A DNA stretch of 64,000 nt from Trichomonas vaginalis G3. Taxonomy: Eukaryota; Parabasalia; Trichomonadida; Trichomonadidae. The translations under genes were made by a program, and so were the position numbers. Under the pieces are notes generated by a model. It made no database searches and had not been told where the DNA came from. It worked only from the letters and a program-made list of their open reading frames with translations. This document shows positions 20,706-31,165 of this stretch, piece by piece. Where the stretch lies: assembly GCF_026262505.1 (NCBI RefSeq), contig NC_067208.1, forward strand, positions 3,295,962 to 3,359,961, in the 5' to 3' direction. Position 1 is the stretch's first letter. Each line of letters begins with the position of its first letter.

Positions 20706-22461
20706 ATGAAGGGCGATTTGGGACTTGCAGTTCAGTACTGTGAGCAGAACAAAGAGACATCACTCGCCCTACTTCTCAAAAACACATCACTCGTTAAATC
20801 CGTCGTTGAACAATATAAATTTAAGACGATTACAAGAACAAATGTTCCATTATTATCGATTGCTATTGGAAGTAAATCAATGGAATGTGTTAAATTACTT
20901 ATTAGTAATGGAGCTGATATTGAAGCGCCAGATGGAGTTCTTTATTTTCACTCATAGTATTCAATTTTATATCTCATGGTATTCTTTTTAATTTTATTCA
21001 CGTCCTATACATTGGGCATGCTTAGTAGGTGCAGATCAGTGTTTAGCTTTACTTATTCAGAATGGTGCTGACCCAAATCCAAATCAAAATCCATCAGTCA
21101 CAATTCCTCTAATTATCGCCGCAAAGAATGGTTTTACTAGTTGCCTTCAGATTCTTCTTCAACGTGGTGTTGCAGTTGATCAGCAAGATGGCGCTGGTCG
21201 AGCTGCATTACATCATGCTAGTTGGTTTAATCATGCAGATTCTGTACAGATCTTACTTACCATGGGTGCCAAAATCGATCTTACCGATTCATCAGGACAT
21301 ACAGCTTTACATCTTGCTTCGTGGTTTGGTCATGTCGAAACATGCAAAGTTCTTATTGAACACCACGCTCCTCTTGATGTTAAAGACAACGCAGGTCGTA
21401 CACCATTACACTTTGCTTGTCAACACAATCGACCTGCCATTGTTAGTCTTCTTGTTGAAGCCGGCGCTGATGTTATGATTGCAGATTGCAATGGTAAGAC
21501 ACCCGAGCAGATTGCTGCACAAGAAGATCGTGTTTCTATCTTAGAATACTTACAGAATGCTACAAAAGATACCAACAAGTCAGATTCTACATCTGGTCAT
21601 CCTCCAGAAGTCGAATTTGTTGAAGAACATAATAAAATGAAGGCAACTATCTTGAAGTTGTCAGATTTACGTGAAGAACAGTTTGAACAAGTAAATGCAT
21701 TACAAAACCGCATTGAGAAACAACAAGCGACACTTTCATCCCTTGAAATGAATACTACTCAACTTAAGATGAAACTTGAAGTTATTCATTCCCTTCTACA
21801 CGCTTCTCTTAAAGCTATTACAGACCTTCGACTATCATCTACAAATCCACAATCATCAGGTATCCACTTTACTATGACTAGAACCCCAACAAATACTTCT
21901 ATTAACAACGCAAGCATGCAATCGCAGATTAACATGACTAACCCATCTCTTCAATCTCCTATTAACATTGGCAACCCTGGTATTCAATCACAGATGCAGA
22001 TTCCAAACCAAGGAGTTATAAACCGTCCATCAGCATCACAGCCACAACCACAACAACAAATACAGAATCGCGCACAGACTACTACACCTAAACCAGTTCC
22101 ACAATCACCGTTACAGCCATCTGTCATTTCTAAACCAAATGTTTCTACAATGCCAACAATTCCACAAGTCCAAGGAACTCCGATCAACTCAATCCTTGGC
22201 AATGCGAACATCACTAGCTCTCCTCTTCTCAATGCACCAAACCGTGATACATCTCCACCAGTCACACAACTTGGAAGTGTCGACATCCTTACACAGATGA
22301 CTAATCGATCAAATAACAAAATTAATGATCCACTCTGCAACATCTGCCACAAGAATGTTGCTACAGAGAAGTGCCGAACATGCGGTAACTTGATATGTGA
22401 TGCATGCCTTGAAGAAGTCAAACATGTCTGCCCAATTTGCCATCCTAAAGTCGTCGAATAA
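20706..22461 (+). pseudogene. Ankyrin-repeat protein with C-terminal zinc finger, interrupted
   Basis: From ATG 20706 the frame encodes a helical start and one ankyrin unit, then hits TAG at 20955-20957. The ankyrin sequence resumes in a different frame at about 21001 (R-P-I-H-W-A), continues with five or six repeats to about 21550, then a coiled-coil-like stretch, a long Gln/Asn/Pro/Ser-rich linker, and a C-terminal Cys cluster (C-N-I-C ... C-R-T-C ... C-D-A-C ... C-P-I-C) resembling a RING-like finger. If intact it would be a scaffold or possible ubiquitin ligase. The interruption is about 64 nt of very AT-rich sequence (20937-21000). It could be an unusual intron, but it lacks the trichomonad 3' splice consensus ending ACACAG, so an insertion mutation is more likely. 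Confidence 0.7.
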
Positions 22462-22846
22462 CTAAATTTAAAACTTAAAAGTAAAAAAATATGTTTCATG
22501 GTTTTAATTTCTATTTTTATGTGATTTTAATGAAATTCATATGACTGATTAAATCTTACAGCATCAGAAAAAGATTTTTATTAATCATTTATACCCTACT
22601 TTTCCTACTTACATTTTTGAGAGGTTGATTGTAAAACTTCATTAGGAAGAATATTATTTCAGAAAACATATCCTCATTGTTAATAGATTTTGAATTTAAA
22701 ATAAACTTTGGTTATAATTACAAATATTTTATGAATAAAACAACAATATCAATAAAACTTCGAAAAATTGGTAAAAATCTAATTACAAAACCATAAACAT
22801 GAATTACTCAAGCTTAGAATTTCAATAAACGCATCGCAAATCAGTT
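22462..22846. other. Convergent spacer
   Basis: Lies between the 3' ends of the ankyrin/RING-like gene and the small minus-strand gene. AT-rich; nothing recognised. Confidence 0.4.
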
Positions 22847-23197
22847 CTATGTGAGGATGTCGGGTGGAGGAGATTCCAAAGAGATACTCGATAATCGTTT
22901 TCTTCTTCTCTTGATTTCTGGCCTAGGGCTATTGAGGAAATCATTAACAAACTGATCACTACTGACATATGATGAAGTTGATGACAAACTATCCGAATTT
23001 GAGACAGTATTTGTATTTATTTGAGGTACAGAAGGCAGAGGACATTTCCTTTGTACATGATGTTCGATTTTTGAGTCCAATGAATTATGTTTTCCTTGAA
23101 CAAAGCTGTGTGACCTCTCCGAACGCCTTGGAATGGGACCAAGTTGAACTGAAGGTGCTTGATTTTCCAATGCTTGTGAAAATTCTGTACAACTCAT
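22847..23197 (-). CDS. Small hypothetical protein, Ser/Pro-rich with basic C-terminal patch
   Basis: 116 residues starting at ATG 23197. The composition is hydrophilic: Ser, Pro and Gln are abundant, and a K-R-R-R-K-R cluster close to the end followed by S-P-P-P looks like a nuclear localisation signal. I do not recognise a domain. Its codon use and lack of low-complexity Ile/Lys/Asn translation differ from random AT-rich frames, which supports a real gene, but no initiator motif is obvious before the ATG. Confidence 0.45.
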   Translation of the reverse strand: MSCTEFSQALENQAPSVQLGPIPRRSERSHSFVQGKHNSLDSKIEHHVQRKCPLPSVPQINTNTVSNSDSLSSTSSYVSSDQFVNDFLNSPRPEIKRRRKRLSSISLESPPPDILT

Positions 23198-23645
23198 ATC
23201 TCTATCAATACTTTAGTTATAATCAAAAAAAGGTTAAAATTGTATACCCTGTCACTGTAGAGTATTCTCCCAACTTTAAAGTGAAAATCAAAATTTGATA
23301 TTTTAGTAATTTCATGTGAGATCGTTCTTTTATAGGAAAACATACTGAAAATGTTTATAAGATGTTTCTCTATCATATGCCAAAATATCATGGTTTAAAT
23401 GCTCTCCTAAGTGTCTATAACTGAATTTTAGGGCAATAACCTTATTCTAAATGTTGGGAAAGTAGATTAGCGAAATTTTCAAAGCATTTAAATGCATTTA
23501 TATGCATTACGAAAGCATCTGATGATTCGAAATCATAATCATATGGACTGAATTGTAAAAACTTTCTTTCTCTGAAAAAAATGATAAGCATTACTCGAAA
23601 TTGCATCAGCTCATAATTTAGAAAAGGAAATTAATTAGCCTTTAT
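23198..23645. other. Intergenic spacer
   Basis: About 450 bp of AT-rich sequence with no recognised gene, repeat or RNA. Confidence 0.4.
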
Positions 23646-25610
23646 TTATGAGCATAACAAAAAAAGACTAACTAAGAATTTAAATTTATTATTTCGTTTA
23701 TAATTAACTTTGATTTCTTCTTTTTCTTCTGTTTTTGCATTATCTTCTTCTGTAACTTCAAGTTTTCCTTCTGTAAAACATAAACCTGATGACAAATGAT
23801 GATTTCCTGGATAAATCGAGCTTACCCTCTCTGTTATTGTGACATCCCAAGCTGTTGGAGGATCTGGAATGTCAATATAACACCCTTTAACTTGAATTTG
23901 ACTGATTGCAGTGAAATATTTATTTTTGATGTTATTTTTATTAAAACTGCAATTGTTGATATAGAGATTATAATAACTAAGGATGCAGACTTGGCAATTC
24001 TGAGGTTATTTTGGCAATTCTTAAAAAATTCCCGGCGAAATTGGCGCCCTTCGGACGCCAATTTCGCCCAATAAGATACACATATCATAGTTATATGTAT
24101 TTGGTTTTAGAACCTATTTTTTCCTCCTTTTTCTTCATTTTATTTTTAATTTTTTTGTATTTTAATTTCTTTGTGAAAAATAATTCACTCTCTGTTCATT
24201 TTGATGAGAGTCCTCTGCTATATTTTGTGAGCAGTTAAAAAAAATATTTTAAAAAATTATTGGAAATATAATAACAGAAATGCATTATATTATTGAGAAT
24301 TGAATATTAGTTCAACAAATGTATCGTATTCACAAAAGAACTCCACAAAACAGTTCAAATGATTAATATTATTCCAAAATAATCAAAAAATTACATAATA
24401 ATTCATGTAAGAAGGCCATCTCAGACGTGAGAAAGAATTAGGCTTAAATTCGTGTTGACTAAACGAAACAATAAGTATAAATATTTTGCATTTTTAATAA
24501 ATGAGCCTGATTTGATTTTACGTGTAGTTAAATATGTTTCAGTGTCATTGTTTCAGCTTTCTTGAAGCTTATGGCAATTGGGCAATTCTCAATAACGTAC
24601 AATTGCCAAGAAAGTTTAAGGTTTGGCAATTCACTCAAATCGCTGCGAAAAAATAACGTACAATTGCCAAAACCAAAATTGCCTTGGCAATTGTACGTTA
24701 TTTTAAAAAGAGTTTACATTGAGTATCTCTAGTTTCACTATAACATAATACACAACATCACAAAAAACATAAATCCTTCGGTAAAAATATCAAATGATTC
24801 AATTTCAGACTTAAATAATGCAAAATTTACTAATTTTTTTCAAAACTTCGCTCATCCAAGAATTGCCAAGCTTGGCAATTCGTGATGAACAAAATTTGCG
24901 CTTTTGGCAGTTCCGACATCCTTATAATAACTGAATATAAAGTCATCACATTTATTTTCGAAGTAATTGCAAAAAAGAATTATAAATTCAAACGAATCAG
25001 ATGGTTCAAAATGATATACAATATTGTTTTTCGTACTTGTGTTGTTTGAAAATGTTGAAAGTGTTAAGTTTGAGTTAGAAGTATAAGCAACAGTGTAGAA
25101 ACTTTCGCAATTAAGGATTGAATGTGAAATATTGATTGATTTCATATTTACTTCACCATTACTCAACAAAATATTATTATATCCTTGCGTATTTTCTTCA
25201 CTGCTTAAAGTAATTGTTGAATCAAGGATGTAATTCTTAAATGGAGATTCATGTGAAACTGAAATAGAACAATAAGCGCCTTTATCTATTGTGTTAGAGC
25301 CATAACTGCAGATTCGGTCTTGAACACACTCACCCTTATTACAACTTACGTATAAAGAGCCGCCTGCTTTGCTCTTGTGCATACATTCGTCAAAAGAGCT
25401 TGTATCAATGAGAAATTTAATATTTTTATTTGTTTCATCTGTGATACGAACTGCACCTGTCTCATTAAGGGAAATAAAGAGACAAAGAGAGACGTAATAA
25501 CTGTTTGGTGACACAGCTTCGAGCTCTTTGCTTTCATTTTTGTATGGTGTGTATTCGATTGTGGTGTCAAAGAAATCTAACCACTCCTCATGAGAATTAG
25601 AGGGAAATAT
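23646..25610 (-). pseudogene. Beta-helix-like surface family, copy C, split by a transposon
   Basis: On the minus strand the family frame runs from ATA at 25610 (in place of ATG, as in copies A and B) through L-D-F-F, Y-V-S-L-C-L-F-I and C-M-H-K-S to about 24933. There a 945-bp element is inserted. The remainder of the gene (N-N-C-S-F-N-K-N, V-K-G-C-Y, Y-P-G-N-H-H, K/E-rich region, hydrophobic end) continues from about 23969 down to a stop at 23646. Apart from the insertion and the missing ATG the frame is open, so this looks like a fairly recent knock-out. Role unknown. It is tandem with intact copy D, in the same direction. Confidence 0.8.
23979..24923. mobile_element. 945-bp TIR element inserted in copy C
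   Basis: The termini AAGGATGCAGAC (left) and GACATCCTT (right) are imperfect inverted repeats, and the 9 bp outside both ends are identical (ATAATAACT at 23970-23978 and 24924-24932). Removing the element and one duplication leaves a continuous host gene, which confirms the boundaries. No transposase is encoded. Inside, the motif TTGGCAATT / AATTGCCAA recurs many times, especially near 24570-24710 and 24860-24880, often with ACGTACAATTGCC. A 10-bp-stem hairpin (GAAATTGGCG ... CGCCAATTTC) lies at about 24039-24067. The 9-bp duplication suggests a Mutator-type mechanism. Confidence 0.8.
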
Positions 25611-25754
25611 TTGAAATGGATGAATTTAATAAATTTAAATACTATCATTTCACTCACTATTCACTCTGAACTAAAATAAATTTCTTAGAAATGGCAGCAT
25701 TTGGAAAAACATTTCTTAGTTAAAATTTTGTAAAGTGTCAAAAGTGTCATAATC

Positions 25755-25985
25755 TCATGGTGGACAGCTGGAGTCACCACCGACTATCCACTTGCTAGGA
25801 TACTACGCAGCATTTGATCTGGCCAATCATTGTACTGCTCCATCCACATCAGCAAGTGATTTCGGCAGGAGATCTCCAATCGATCTTCCATTAGGTTCTG
25901 CAAGCCAGAAACACTGCATACTGCAGTCTAGCAGTCTATAGTAGTGCAACTGGGCTGCGTAATTATTGTGCTTCTGGCGATATTA
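25755..25985. other. GC-richer island with a short coding relic
   Basis: Roughly half GC in an otherwise AT-rich neighbourhood. On the minus strand a 35-40 codon stretch reads like real protein (it includes N-H-L-L-M-W-M-E-Q-Y) between stops. I do not recognise it; a decayed transposon gene or transferred fragment are both possible. It lies between copies C and D. Confidence 0.4.
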
Positions 25986-26169
25986 GTTATACAATCTTAA
26001 GTTATCATGTATGAGCTGCTTAAATCTTGTGGTAAGGAAAATCTAATATAAAAGTCTTTATAGATATAATGGTCTGTACAATAATAAAATTTACCTTATG
26101 TTATCTAGTACTTAACATCCAACAAATATGTTCTCAGATTTTGCATTGGGATATCCAAAACGAAAGTAT

Positions 26170-27180
26170 TTACGAATAAGACAAAAAAATACAAACTAAG
26201 AAATTAAATTTATTATTTCGTTTATTGTTTACTATAATTTCTGCTTTTTCTTCTGTTTTTGTCTTTTTTTCTTCTGAAAATCCAAGTTTTAGCTCTGCAT
26301 AACATAAACCTGAATTCAAATGATGATTTTCTGGATATATTGAACTTGCATTCTCTGTTATTGTGACAAGTCCAGCTATGACAGGATCTGATATGTCAAA
26401 ATAACATCCTTGAACTTGCATTTGACCGTCTGTAGAGAAATAATTATATTTGACATTATTTTTATAAAAATTGCAATTATTGAGATAGAGATTAAACTGA
26501 CTATCAATAAAGTTTTCGCATTTATTTTCGAAGTAATTACAGAAAAGAATTGTAAATTCAATTGAATCAGATGATCCATAATGAATTACTTGTTTGAACT
26601 CTGTAGATGTGTTGTTTGAAAACGTTGAAAGTGTTCCGTTTGAGTTAGAATTATAATGTACATAGTAAAAACTATGGTAATTAAGTTTTGAATGTGAAAT
26701 ATTGATTGATTTCATATATGTTTCATCATTCACCAAATCAATATTACTGTTTTCTTTTGGATTTTCTTCACCACTTGAAGTAATTGTTGAATCAAGGAGA
26801 TAATTCTTAAATGGATATTCTTCTGAAACTGAAATATAGCAATATGCGCCTATTGTAACCGTGTTAGAGCCAAAACTACAGATTCGGTCTTGAATACACT
26901 CACCTTTTGTACAACTTATGTATAAAGAGCCACCTTTGTCGCTCTCGTGCATACATTTGTAAAATGAGCTTGTATCAATGAGGAATTTGAGTTTTTTGTC
27001 TGTTTCATCTGTGATACGAATTGCACCTGTCTGATTAAGGTAAATAAAGAGACAAAGAGAGACATAATAGCTATTTGGTGAACTATTGTCGAGCATTTTG
27101 CTTTCATTTCTGTATGGAGTGTATTCATTTGAGGAGTTATAGAAGTTATCCCACTCCTTGTGAGAAATAGAGAGAAACAT
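26170..27180 (-). CDS. Beta-helix-like surface family, copy D (intact)
   Basis: 336 residues from ATG 27180; the only one of five copies in the window with an ATG and an uninterrupted frame. In order: S-I-S-H-K-E-W near the N-terminus, a hydrophobic segment (Y-V-S-L-C-L-F-I-Y-L), C-M-H-E-S-D-K-G-G-S-L, Asn/Ser-rich rungs with N-N-C-N-F-Y-K-N and V-Q-G-C-Y-F-D-I, a Lys/Glu-rich stretch and a hydrophobic C-terminus (F-L-V-C-I-F-L). The repeated N-x-C/F pattern suggests a right-handed beta-helix, perhaps surface exposed; this is inference. There is no classical signal peptide in this frame. The other frame, starting at 27227, begins with one and overlaps by about 260 bases. Confidence 0.7.
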   Translation of the reverse strand: MFLSISHKEWDNFYNSSNEYTPYRNESKMLDNSSPNSYYVSLCLFIYLNQTGAIRITDETDKKLKFLIDTSSFYKCMHESDKGGSLYISCTKGECIQDRICSFGSNTVTIGAYCYISVSEEYPFKNYLLDSTITSSGEENPKENSNIDLVNDETYMKSINISHSKLNYHSFYYVHYNSNSNGTLSTFSNNTSTEFKQVIHYGSSDSIEFTILFCNYFENKCENFIDSQFNLYLNNCNFYKNNVKYNYFSTDGQMQVQGCYFDISDPVIAGLVTITENASSIYPENHHLNSGLCYAELKLGFSEEKKTKTEEKAEIIVNNKRNNKFNFLVCIFLSYS

Positions 27181-27590
27181 ATGAAATTGATAAGTCTACT
27201 GATCATTGATATAATCATTTCAATCATTCTTCATTTGATCTAAATAAATTAATCACAGCATTTCTAAAGAAAAATCTTTCATCGTTTTTTTTGTAAAGAA
27301 AAAAAAAGTTTAACCTTAAATCCCAATTGATGGAAATTGAGGGCATTGACAAACCGACTACAGTGCACCCAAGTTCCATAAGAAATTTAAGGATTTAAAA
27401 TAAAGAAAAGTTACCATTAGGGCTTAATTTCATCTTTCATCATCTACACAATTTAGTAAAAGAATTGTCTATTAAAGATATTGATTTGATAGAAAGAAAA
27501 AACTAATATAAAAGATGATTTATAGAATAAATAAACATGATAAAAAAACAACAATAAAAATATAAAAAAATATAAAAAAACAAAAAAAGA
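27181..27590. other. Spacer between copy D and the GP63-like gene
   Basis: AT-rich with A-runs near 27540-27590 just beyond the protease stop codon. Nothing recognised. Confidence 0.4.
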
Positions 27591-29321
27591 TCAAGGTCCA
27601 GGGTTAATGACAGCTTCTAAGTCGTCATCAGATTGCAAACCTTGATGATCAATCTGGCTGCTGTCTACACCACGAAGAATTCCGTCCATAGAATTCATCT
27701 TCTTGAACTCGTCGTGAGTGTCTGGCTGGTTGTGTACGAAGTTGTAGTACTTCCATATGGCTCCTGCTGCGAAAACAAGGATCAGAAATGCTGCAAAACA
27801 GACACCAAGAATCAAAAGAGTCCACGAATGTTTCTTTGAGTCCGAAAACAAAGGAATATGTGTGTAATTAGTTCCTCGCTGAGATTCGCACTCAACAACT
27901 TTGTAGATCAAGTTAAGAGGAGGACAACTAACATTTCCTTCTCCGAAATTATATGTTTCTGTGCACGAAACGTTGGTTTTGTCAAGATATGACGAAAGAA
28001 AAACATCTGTTTCATTGTAATACAATGGCAAACATTCAACAGTTGTTGTAAGGTTGTTGTATGTTGTAACAATGGCCCAATCTGGTGAACAGGAATATTC
28101 TGGGATAAGTAAAGGGGAATAATCGTAATGTTTATATTTGCCGATGACGGTTGTATTCTCGTAGTAGTAATGGTCGATGTTTTGGTCTCTCGTGAAGTTT
28201 ATTCTGTTCGCGCCGTAATTTGTTGAATTTAAGTAGCCCCGGAAGTCAAATGAAGGGTACATAGTATCTAGTTCTGTAAATTTAAGCTTGCTGGGGAAGT
28301 TAATCGGTGGATTGTTAAGTTCGTCAAAATATAAATTTCCTAAAACACTTTTAGACCACGTAGAGCATTCTGAGTACGAAAAATCGACTGTATACCATCC
28401 CATGTCTTCAATGACTGCGAGTGAAGCATCTGTAATAAAACTACGCTCATTTGTCGGATTTGACAAGACATCAAGAGCATAAATGGTTCCTTTCAAGTGC
28501 GTTTCATCCTCATCAAGCTGGAGACAAATATCTTGGCCTTCCCATGTTGATAAGCCTGTTCTGTTCTTTGCAACTTGAATTGCTAAAGGAGTACACTGGA
28601 AAACGAAATTCTTAGTAGTTAAATTGCTCGTGTAATTGTATATAGGTAATGGATCGTATCGCTTACCCGTGGACTTATTTATCCAATGGTTAGCTTCATC
28701 AGCTCGATATCCCAAACAATGAATGATTTCGTGGAAAAGAAGAAGGAATGTCGATCTGCTGTCTGATTTCTCACTCTGCGGGAATGAGCTTAAGTATTCT
28801 GCTTTGATATTTATCACAGAAATAATTGGACGTCCGTGTTTGTTGTAATAAAGATTTTGGCTGGTAATTTTCTGCGTAGAGTTAAATGGCCTTGAAATAA
28901 GAAGTATATAGTTGCTTGAAGTCATGTTTCCGCTCTTTGGGAAAAGATCGTCGTATAATGTGCCTTTTACATCAGAAAATTTGATCGATTCGGTCTTTCT
29001 TACTCTAACGATCTTTGAAAAGTAGTTTTTTAAATTAATACTTGTTTCTTGAATCGCATCCATTTTATTTGAAGTGATAATATCCTTTTCTGTGCATGTA
29101 TAGTTATACCCGTTCCAAATTATAACTTGATCGACCGCCGAACATTGGTAAACATCTTGTCCAGTTCGTAGATATTCAAAATTTATTTCTATATCTAACG
29201 AACTTCGCTGATAATCTCTTTCTTCAACGAATGAGTATAACGAACTATCTGGCTTTGCCCATGAGGCAAGCGCCCGCTTAACAGGACCATACCCTGCCTG
29301 AAAAAAAGAGATAAAAAACAT
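27591..29321 (-). CDS. Leishmanolysin-like (GP63, family M8) surface metalloprotease
   Basis: 576 residues. The zinc motif H-E-I-I-H (about residues 194-198), followed by C-L-G-Y, is followed about 75 residues later by H-L-K-G-T-I-Y-A-L-D-V-L, which aligns with the third zinc ligand region of M8 peptidases (H-W-E-x-R-x-x-x-D-E-L-M), and then by L-A-V-I-E-D-M-G-W-Y, the M8 Met-turn block. The ectodomain has many N-x-S/T sites and paired cysteines. A hydrophobic helix at about 503-527 anchors it, leaving a 50-residue acidic cytoplasmic tail. Trichomonad GP63-like proteins are implicated in surface proteolysis and host interaction. The N-terminus is short: ATG 29321 gives M-F-F-I-S-F-F without a full signal peptide and pro-region, so the true start may be missing. 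Confidence 0.85.
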   Translation of the reverse strand: MFFISFFQAGYGPVKRALASWAKPDSSLYSFVEERDYQRSSLDIEINFEYLRTGQDVYQCSAVDQVIIWNGYNYTCTEKDIITSNKMDAIQETSINLKNYFSKIVRVRKTESIKFSDVKGTLYDDLFPKSGNMTSSNYILLISRPFNSTQKITSQNLYYNKHGRPIISVINIKAEYLSSFPQSEKSDSRSTFLLLFHEIIHCLGYRADEANHWINKSTGKRYDPLPIYNYTSNLTTKNFVFQCTPLAIQVAKNRTGLSTWEGQDICLQLDEDETHLKGTIYALDVLSNPTNERSFITDASLAVIEDMGWYTVDFSYSECSTWSKSVLGNLYFDELNNPPINFPSKLKFTELDTMYPSFDFRGYLNSTNYGANRINFTRDQNIDHYYYENTTVIGKYKHYDYSPLLIPEYSCSPDWAIVTTYNNLTTTVECLPLYYNETDVFLSSYLDKTNVSCTETYNFGEGNVSCPPLNLIYKVVECESQRGTNYTHIPLFSDSKKHSWTLLILGVCFAAFLILVFAAGAIWKYYNFVHNQPDTHDEFKKMNSMDGILRGVDSSQIDHQGLQSDDDLEAVINPGP

Positions 29322-29833
29322 TCAAAAATATTGAAAATTTTTTATCGGTAATTTTTGAGATTTTTGAGTTTCCTTTTAAATATATAATAGCTGATATTCA
29401 TACTATTATATTTTTACTTGAGCACATTCAATTAACAAACCTTGATCATTTCTGTCAAATGTGTATGAATGATCTTAATAATGCATAAACTTCCATAATA
29501 ACAATCAATTTTTCGTCAACAAAGCTTATTAGAGATAATTTTTGTTTGAATTTCATCATTTTTAGTTTTCGATACTATGGATATTAGGCATTTTAATACA
29601 GCTTATTTGGTCAAGTGATTAATGAGCTCCAACAAGTTTCCTTCCTTTAAATTCTATCATTTCATTGGAAAAAAACCTAAGTTATTATAATAAACATCAT
29701 CAATCGGTCCATAGATTCCAAGGGTTTAAATTTTGAATTTTTACTACACTTTCTGCCAAGTTCAATTTGAATCGGTACGATTATTTCGTTTTCAATAATT
29801 TTATCCGATTGCACTTTTTTTCAGAAATACGAA
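29322..29833. other. Divergent intergenic region
   Basis: Separates the GP63-like gene (minus) from the membrane protein (plus) and should hold both promoters. No clear TCA(C/T)(A/T) near either ATG. No repeat or RNA recognised. Confidence 0.4.
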
Positions 29834-31093
29834 ATGGAGAAAATTCAAAATCCTGATGAAATGAAAGATATTGAGATATCAAATATTCAAGAACAGGACA
29901 ATACGATGAATATTGAATCGAATAATGCCAAAGATGATTGGTATTCTCTCTTAACATTTTTCGTTATCATTATTTGCTCAGGTATATCAGGATATTTTGG
30001 TCCAAAAGTTACTGTTATAGATCAGACATTTCTGTTGATATCATCTAACTATCCTATTGTGTTTCAGAAATCGTTTAGTTCATTATCATTTAAAAATGAA
30101 GGTATTAACATACATGCAAACTATTTTCCTGCGAAAAACTCTACCGACTTGAATTACCATATTGAATATCATGAATTCTTTCAAACGTATTTAAATGGAG
30201 TTCAAAATCACGTGTCTTCGAATGTTCATTCGCAAAATTTCACAGTGAACAACATTACTAATGACTTTCTAATATGTAAATTACCTACATATGATATGGA
30301 TAACTTTACTGCGAATATAAATTTCAAAGAACATGAAAATATTGAGAAAATCATGATCAAATGGTCATATACAAACGAAAACTATACATTGTATATGCTT
30401 GGAATTCGAATTTCTTTACTTGCATTGATTTTATGCACAATTTTAACTTTTTTCACCAGACTTTTCAGATTCGGATTCAAATCATGGCGAATTGAGCAGA
30501 CTTTCTCAGTTTTATTCCTTATGATAACTGAATTTTATACTATTTCGGAGTTTTTCGCTAGAATTTTATATGAAATCAAATTATTAGTTGATTTATGTAT
30601 TATATTGAAGTATATTTACGATATAATCTTTCTTTTGTTTATAACCACTTCAATTAATGCTATTTTACTCAACAACACTAGATATTTGAAGATATCTAAT
30701 TTAATTGCATGTTTTTATTATGCTTTATTGATATCACTTGGCGTTTTTGATACTATTAATAATAGATCAAGTATTGTTTATTCATATTTGCTCTATTTTG
30801 GAGTTGTATTTGTTATTTTGTCTATTTTTGTGACATTTTTCAGATTAGATCCAACAGATTCCCAGAGATTTCGCTTTTATTCTTTCATTTTCATAGAGTT
30901 TATCTTCTTACTTGTTGTTGTACCACATTTGAGTGATTTAAAGATACATAACACTGAAACAATTTCGTATCTCATCAGATTGACAACAACAAACGCAATT
31001 CCTATTATCAATGCTTTTTATCATCTACCTTATGAGTATTCTATTGACTCTAAATACCATGTTCCTGATGATAAAATTTACAACGACATCTGA
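29834..31093 (+). CDS. Multipass membrane protein, Wntless/TMEM181-like topology
   Basis: 419 residues. A 35-residue acidic N-terminus is followed by one membrane helix (about 38-58), a roughly 120-residue presumably lumenal beta-rich segment with N-glycosylation sites, then about seven hydrophobic helices (about 188-385) and a short polar tail. One helix, the lumenal domain and seven helices is the layout of Wntless/GOST-type cargo receptors; the sequence itself gives only weak support. The TGA at 31091-31093 is followed in frame by 23 further sense codons, strongly acidic/lysine-rich, ending in TAA at 31163-31165. The annotated end may therefore be a premature stop. Confidence 0.6.
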   Translation: MEKIQNPDEMKDIEISNIQEQDNTMNIESNNAKDDWYSLLTFFVIIICSGISGYFGPKVTVIDQTFLLISSNYPIVFQKSFSSLSFKNEGINIHANYFPAKNSTDLNYHIEYHEFFQTYLNGVQNHVSSNVHSQNFTVNNITNDFLICKLPTYDMDNFTANINFKEHENIEKIMIKWSYTNENYTLYMLGIRISLLALILCTILTFFTRLFRFGFKSWRIEQTFSVLFLMITEFYTISEFFARILYEIKLLVDLCIILKYIYDIIFLLFITTSINAILLNNTRYLKISNLIACFYYALLISLGVFDTINNRSSIVYSYLLYFGVVFVILSIFVTFFRLDPTDSQRFRFYSFIFIEFIFLLVVVPHLSDLKIHNTETISYLIRLTTTNAIPIINAFYHLPYEYSIDSKYHVPDDKIYNDI

Positions 31094-31165
31094 TTGATTG
31101 ATGACGTTGAAGAAAAGAAAGACGATCAAGAAGATAAAAAAGAAGAAACAAATGAAAATGTTTAA

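Noticed and set aside
29285..29321. 3' splice site (TTTTTTTCAG) near the start of the GP63-like gene
   Set aside because: Trichomonad introns end in a longer conserved ACTAAC-ACACAG type motif that is absent, and no upstream exon was found.
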